From assembly GCF_002931235.1 (NCBI RefSeq), contig NZ_PSTT01000103.1, positions 1 to 44,288 of the forward strand: DNA of 44,288 nt, given 5' to 3'. This document shows, in pieces, positions 40,663-44,288 of the stretch (within the stretch, counting starts at the first letter, position 1; every line of letters begins with the position of its first letter). This stretch comes from Subtercola sp. Z020 (lineage in GTDB: Bacteria; Actinomycetota; Actinomycetes; Actinomycetales; Microbacteriaceae). A program made the translations under genes and the position numbers. The notes under the pieces are model-generated. The model saw only the letters and a program-made list of their open reading frames with translations. It did not search any database and had not been told where the DNA came from.

Positions 40663-41652
40663 CTACCGGGCCTCGGCGAGATCTTCGCCGAGTGCTGTGC
40701 CGGAGGCCCAGGCGGTCGGCACAGCCGAGCGGGCGCCCCACGCGTCGCCGCAGACGGCGATCCGGCCTGCGAGCAGGTAGGGTCCGTCGTGCTGTGCGGC
40801 GGGCGACGAGAAACTCCAGCGATGCGCGAGGGTCGAGGTCGGTTCCGTGCTGATGCCGAGCAGCGCGCGCACGGCCGCCACGACGGGCGCGATGCCCGAA
40901 TCGGGGTGGGCGAGGTGTTCGCGGGCGAAGTCGGCGGTCGTGTGGGCGACGAGCACGGGTGCCGCGTCGCCGCGGCGGTCTCCGTCGTCGGCCACGAAGG
41001 CGAGCACGGGGGAGTCGTCGACGAAGATGCCGTGCAGGCTCTGGGGCCACTGCCGTTCGGCCCAGGCGAGGGCGACGGAGAGGGTCGGCTGCCAGCCGTC
41101 GGCGCCCACCAGCTCGGCCCCCGCGGGGGAGTCGGGCGCGAGCATCCGTTTCGCCTGCGGGTCGGGCATCGCCAGAACGACGTGGTCGTACTGGATGCCG
41201 TCGACCTCGCCGCTCTCAGAGACCGAGGTGATCTCGTGCTCGAGGTCGACGGCGACCCCGTCGGCGCGGAGGCGGTCGTCCAGGTCGCTGGTGAGGGAGC
41301 GGAGGCCGGCGGGCGCGGCGAACCGCAGGGGGCCCTGTTTGGTCGTGCGGCTGCCGTCGGCGGCGATCGCGTCGAACGTGTCGGTCCAGGGGCGGGCGAG
41401 GCCGCGGTCGAGCCAGTCGTCGACGACGACGCGGAATCCCGAGTCCGCTTCGTTCGGCACGGTGAAGTAGCGGGCGCCCGTGTCGACGGGGCGGGCATCC
41501 AGGCGCTTGGTCGCCAGCCGGCCGCCGACCACCCGGCCGCGGTCGACCACCCGAACGCTCACGCCACGGTCGTGCAGGGCGCGCGCGCAGGCGAGCCCCG
41601 AGATGCCGGCGCCGACGACGAGAACGGAGGGGGAGGGGGCTGGAGTGGTCAT
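40663..41652 (-). CDS. FAD-dependent oxidoreductase, renalase-like
   Basis: 329 aa. [17 protein letters not shown] (residues 10-26) is the FAD-binding Rossmann motif, [11 protein letters not shown] the second conserved block, [10 protein letters not shown] the third, and [18 protein letters not shown] the C-terminal flavin contact. This is the bacterial renalase-type amine-oxidase-fold family, some members of which oxidise off-pathway dihydro-NAD(P) isomers to repair them. The gene is divergent from msrB, sharing a 131-bp gap that contains a SigR-type promoter for msrB; an oxidative-stress or repair role is therefore plausible but not shown. Confidence 0.87.
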   Translation of the reverse strand: MTTPAPSPSVLVVGAGISGLACARALHDRGVSVRVVDRGRVVGGRLATKRLDARPVDTGARYFTVPNEADSGFRVVVDDWLDRGLARPWTDTFDAIAADGSRTTKQGPLRFAAPAGLRSLTSDLDDRLRADGVAVDLEHEITSVSESGEVDGIQYDHVVLAMPDPQAKRMLAPDSPAGAELVGADGWQPTLSVALAWAERQWPQSLHGIFVDDSPVLAFVADDGDRRGDAAPVLVAHTTADFAREHLAHPDSGIAPVVAAVRALLGISTEPTSTLAHRWSFSSPAAQHDGPYLLAGRIAVCGDAWGARSAVPTAWASGTALGEDLAEAR

Positions 41653-41706
41653 GCTCCCATCCTCTCCTGCACAGGTGGCAGACCGGCCGAAGTTTCTCCC
41701 ATCTGC

Positions 41707-41733
41707 GGGAACTAACCGCGCCGCTCCGGCGTT
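41707..41733 (+). promoter_or_regulatory. SigR/SigH-type promoter GGGAAC-N18-GTT upstream of msrBA
   Basis: GGGAAC (41707-41712), 18 nt, GTT (41731-41733, preceded by C). This is the -35/-10 pair of SigR/SigH, the actinobacterial thiol-oxidative-stress sigma factor. Transcription would begin near 41740, giving a leader of about 45 nt with AAGGAG before msrB. Methionine sulfoxide reductases are known members of this regulon. Confidence 0.7.
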
Positions 41734-41783
41734 CTTCCTACTGTGGGCAGCAGCCAGCTGTCCCGAAGCAAGGAGTACCCCGC

Positions 41784-42281
<498 letters not shown>

Positions 42282-42283
42282 CC

Positions 42284-42796
42284 ATGGCGACAGAGACCGC
42301 GATTCTGGCGGGCGGATGCTTCTGGGGGGCGCAGCAGCTGCTGCGCCGGCGCCCGGGAGTCATCTCGACCCGCGTCGGGTATTCCGGCGGCGACACCCCG
42401 AACGCCACCTACCGCAACCACGGCGACCACGCCGAGGCCGTCGAGATCGTCTTCGACCCCTCGCTGATCTCCTACCGCGACCTGCTGGAGTTCTTCTTCC
42501 AGATCCACGACCCGTCGACCCGTGACCGCCAGGGTTACGACGTCGGGCGCAGCTACCGCTCGGCGATCTACTACACGAACGACGACCAGCACCGGGTCGC
42601 GCTCGACACGATCGCCGACGTCGACGCCTCGGGCCTCTGGCCGGGCCCGGTCGTCACCGAGGTCGAGCCCGCCGGCGCCTTCTGGGAGGCCGAAGACGAG
42701 CACCAGGACTACCTGGAGAAAGACCCGGGCGGCTACACCTGCCACTACGTGCGCCCGGGCTGGAAGCTCCCGCACCGCGAGCAGGTCGCGGGCTAG
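42284..42796 (+). CDS. msrA: Peptide-methionine (S)-S-oxide reductase MsrA
   Basis: 170 aa. GGCFWG (Cys12) is the MsrA active site; [22 protein letters not shown] and [14 protein letters not shown] are further conserved blocks. It reduces the S-epimer of methionine sulfoxide. A GGAGG ribosome site overlaps the end of msrB, and only 2 bp separate the stop and the ATG, so the pair is co-translated and shares the SigR-type promoter. The resolving cysteine may be the one in [10 protein letters not shown] near the C-terminus. Confidence 0.95.
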   Translation: MATETAILAGGCFWGAQQLLRRRPGVISTRVGYSGGDTPNATYRNHGDHAEAVEIVFDPSLISYRDLLEFFFQIHDPSTRDRQGYDVGRSYRSAIYYTNDDQHRVALDTIADVDASGLWPGPVVTEVEPAGAFWEAEDEHQDYLEKDPGGYTCHYVRPGWKLPHREQVAG

Positions 42797-42822
42797 GGTT
42801 CCGCGGGCGGCACCGGGCGTGC

Positions 42823-43055
42823 GGGAGCGCGTCCGGGGCTCGGCTCCCCGGGAGCGCGTCCGGTGTTCGGCTTCCGAAAGCGTTTCCGGTGCTCGGCTCC
42901 CGGCACTCCCGGAAGCGCCAGCCGCCGGGTCGTGGCGCGCTGTCGGCCCTGCGCCGGGCAGCCATGCGCCGGGTCGTGGCGCGCTCTCGGCCCTGCGCCG
43001 GGCAGCCATGCGCCGGGCCGTGGCGCGCTGGCGGCCCTGCGCCGGGCCGCGCCTG
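42823..43055. repeat. Two adjacent minisatellites in a 297-bp gap
   Basis: GGGAGCGCGTCCGG-type units at 42823, 42850 and 42876 (26-27 bp period, third unit degenerate) are followed by three 44-bp units beginning GCCGGGTCGTGG at 42924, 42968 and 43012; the first two differ by one or two bases. The whole gap 42797-43093 shows no gene and is extremely G+C-rich. Confidence 0.9.
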
Positions 43056-43081
43056 CCGCCGGCCTCCCAGTCTGCGCCGCC

Positions 43082-43087
43082 TAAAAT
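43082..43087 (+). promoter_or_regulatory. -10 box TAAAAT, leaderless start for carboxypeptidase gene
   Basis: TAAAAT, 6 nt, ATG at 43094. It lies directly behind the minisatellites, so repeat-number change would alter the -35 region. Confidence 0.65.
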
Positions 43088-43093
43088 GGGCGG

Positions 43094-44288
43094 ATGACCC
43101 CGACCCGCCGACAGTTCATGGTGCGGCGACTGGTGGTTCTCGGCATCCTGCTGATCGTGGTCGTGACGGGCATCTACGTTCCCGTGGTGCTCACGGCGCC
43201 CCTCCCGGCCGCGGCGGCCACCCTCGAACTCCCCGCCATCGCGGTCGCGCCGGCCGCGACCGTCACGACGCCCGGCGTGGGTTCGAGCGCCATCGCGCTG
43301 CAGGGCTCGGCCGACGTTCTCGCCTCCAGCGGGCAGACCGGGCCCGTGCCCATCGCGAGCGTCACGAAGATCCTGACTGCGCTCGTCGTGCTGCAGGCCA
43401 AGCCGCTGACACTCGACGACAACGGTCCCAGCATCACCATGACCGCCGCCGACGTCGCCTTCCTCGCGTCGACGCGCGCCGCCGGCGGCTCGTACGTGCT
43501 CGTCAACGAGGGCCAGGTACTGACCGAACGCCAGATCATCGACATCATGCTGCTGGAGTCCGCCAACAACTACAGCGAGACGCTTGTCACCTGGGCGTTC
43601 GGGTCGATCCCCGCCTATCTCGACGCCGCCCGCACCTTCATCAGCGCCAACGGTCTCACCGGCACCAACGTGGTCGACTCCAGCGGGCTGGACCCGGCGA
43701 GCGTCTCGACGACGACCGACCTGCTGAAGCTCGCCTCGCTCGCGCTCGCGAACCCGGTGCTCGCGGCCGTGGTGTCGACGCCGAGAGAGAGCGTTCCGGG
43801 CCTCGACCAGCTCGACAACACGAACACCCTGCTCGGCACTGACGGCATCGATGGGCTGAAGACCGGAACCACCGACGAGGCCGGCTCCTGCCTGCTCTTC
43901 TCCGCCGACTTCACGGTCGGCGGCACCTCGCTCAGCGTCGTCGGCGTCGTGCTCGGGGCGGCGACCTCAGAGTCCGCCCGCCAGGCGGTCGTCGCCCTGC
44001 TCGACAGCACGAAGGCCGGCTTCACCGACGTTCCGCTCGCCACCGCCGGGCAGGTGGTCGGCGACTACACGACGGAGTGGGGCGAAACGGTCCCCATTGT
44101 GGCGGCCGAGGATGCCGGTACCGTCGTCTGGTCGAGCGCCCCCGTGACCGTGGCCGCCGACGCGGTGCCCCTCGCCGAGGGCGCGGCCGGATCCCCCGCA
44201 GGCGACCTCCGCTTCGCCGTCGACGGCGCAACCGTCACCGTGCCCCTCCGCCTCGACGCCGCCCTCGCCGGCCCCGACCCCCTCTGGC
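43094..44288 (+). CDS. Serine-type D-Ala-D-Ala carboxypeptidase (S11), 3' end cut off
   Basis: 398 codons to the window end, no stop. A signal-anchor helix (about residues 13-34) precedes the penicillin-binding fold: SVTK (SxxK, nucleophile Ser89, Lys92), SAN (156-158) and KTG (256-258) are all present, in DacA/DacC-like S11 order. It trims stem peptides of peptidoglycan outside the cell. The C-terminal part after about residue 310 resembles the beta-rich domain that follows the catalytic domain in this family. The gene is leaderless. It joins the VanY-like M15 enzyme at 13.7 kb as a second carboxypeptidase in the window. Confidence 0.9.
   Translation, partial: MTPTRRQFMVRRLVVLGILLIVVVTGIYVPVVLTAPLPAAAATLELPAIAVAPAATVTTPGVGSSAIALQGSADVLASSGQTGPVPIASVTKILTALVVLQAKPLTLDDNGPSITMTAADVAFLASTRAAGGSYVLVNEGQVLTERQIIDIMLLESANNYSETLVTWAFGSIPAYLDAARTFISANGLTGTNVVDSSGLDPASVSTTTDLLKLASLALANPVLAAVVSTPRESVPGLDQLDNTNTLLGTDGIDGLKTGTTDEAGSCLLFSADFTVGGTSLSVVGVVLGAATSESARQAVVALLDSTKAGFTDVPLATAGQVVGDYTTEWGETVPIVAAEDAGTVVWSSAPVTVAADAVPLAEGAAGSPAGDLRFAVDGATVTVPLRLDAALAGPDPLW

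Noticed and set aside
42924..43055. CRISPR array
   Set aside because: The 44-bp units are adjacent with no unique spacers and no cas genes; this is a minisatellite.
42889..43842. 317-aa plus-strand frame across the carboxypeptidase
   Set aside because: The minisatellite gives it an open start, but the real frame from 43094 has the SxxK, SxN and KTG motifs.

Overview
The window looks like chromosome of a high-GC actinobacterium, most likely a member of the Microbacteriaceae. Grounds: strong G/C preference at third codon positions, frequent GTG starts, two serine tRNAs, an LAxTG (class E type) sorting signal, a small DUF7882-type protein that I know mainly from Microbacteriaceae, and an extreme recurrence of GGATGCC/GGCATCC. 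No phage, plasmid, insertion sequence, integrase or CRISPR array is visible. At least a dozen genes carry a -10 hexamer exactly 6 nt (some 7 nt) before the start codon, so leaderless transcription seems to be the default here, and this spacing decided several start codons.

Layout. 1-2.9 kb: two exported proteins with SipW-type signal regions (a small TasA/CalY-like protein and a 718-aa Ig/FnIII-repeat surface protein), a 45-aa ORF carrying an LASTG sorting-signal-like segment, and a perfect 82-bp inverted repeat at the very edge that may be an assembly fold-back. 3.1-6.7 kb: overlapping ATP-grasp / alpha-E / transglutaminase operon. 6.8-16.6 kb: mostly monocistronic genes (monoacylglycerol-lipase-like hydrolase, lipoate ligase, VOC protein, small GNAT, orphan DNA methyltransferase, DHA2 drug pump with a readable promoter/operator, amidase-domain lipoprotein, VanY-like carboxypeptidase, phosphoglucomutase). 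16.7-24.8 kb: a large secreted Ig-like protein, prephenate dehydratase, lipid kinase, SerRS with a coupled HAD phosphatase, and an LAHTG-anchored beta-propeller. 25-31.7 kb: tRNA-Ser(TGA), small and membrane proteins, an EEP nuclease, a soluble Ser/Thr kinase with a GAF domain, a LysR-type HTH protein without effector domain, tRNA-Ser(GCT), and three small Microbacteriaceae-type proteins.

31.7-40.6 kb is the most system-like region. A seven-gene, fully overlapping minus-strand operon encodes a branched-chain-amino-acid-type ABC importer (binding protein, fused LivH-LivM permease, two ATPases) followed by a luciferase-like FMN monooxygenase and two AhpD/CMD-like proteins of a conserved trio of unknown function. 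Its natural reading is uptake plus oxidative breakdown of an unidentified small molecule. Next to it sits an ECF sigma factor with a SnoaL-like C-terminal domain, divergent from an SDR oxidoreductase; at its 3' end is a sequence matching the ECF41 promoter as I remember it, pointing at a DUF1059-type gene.

40.6-44.3 kb: a renalase-like FAD oxidoreductase divergent from msrB-msrA, which has an excellent SigR/SigH-type promoter (GGGAAC-N18-GTT), then a minisatellite-rich gap and a serine D-Ala-D-Ala carboxypeptidase that runs off the end. Three copies of a palindromic REP-like element (about 70 bp) are scattered over 4.8-10.7 kb; one lies inside the ATP-grasp reading frame.
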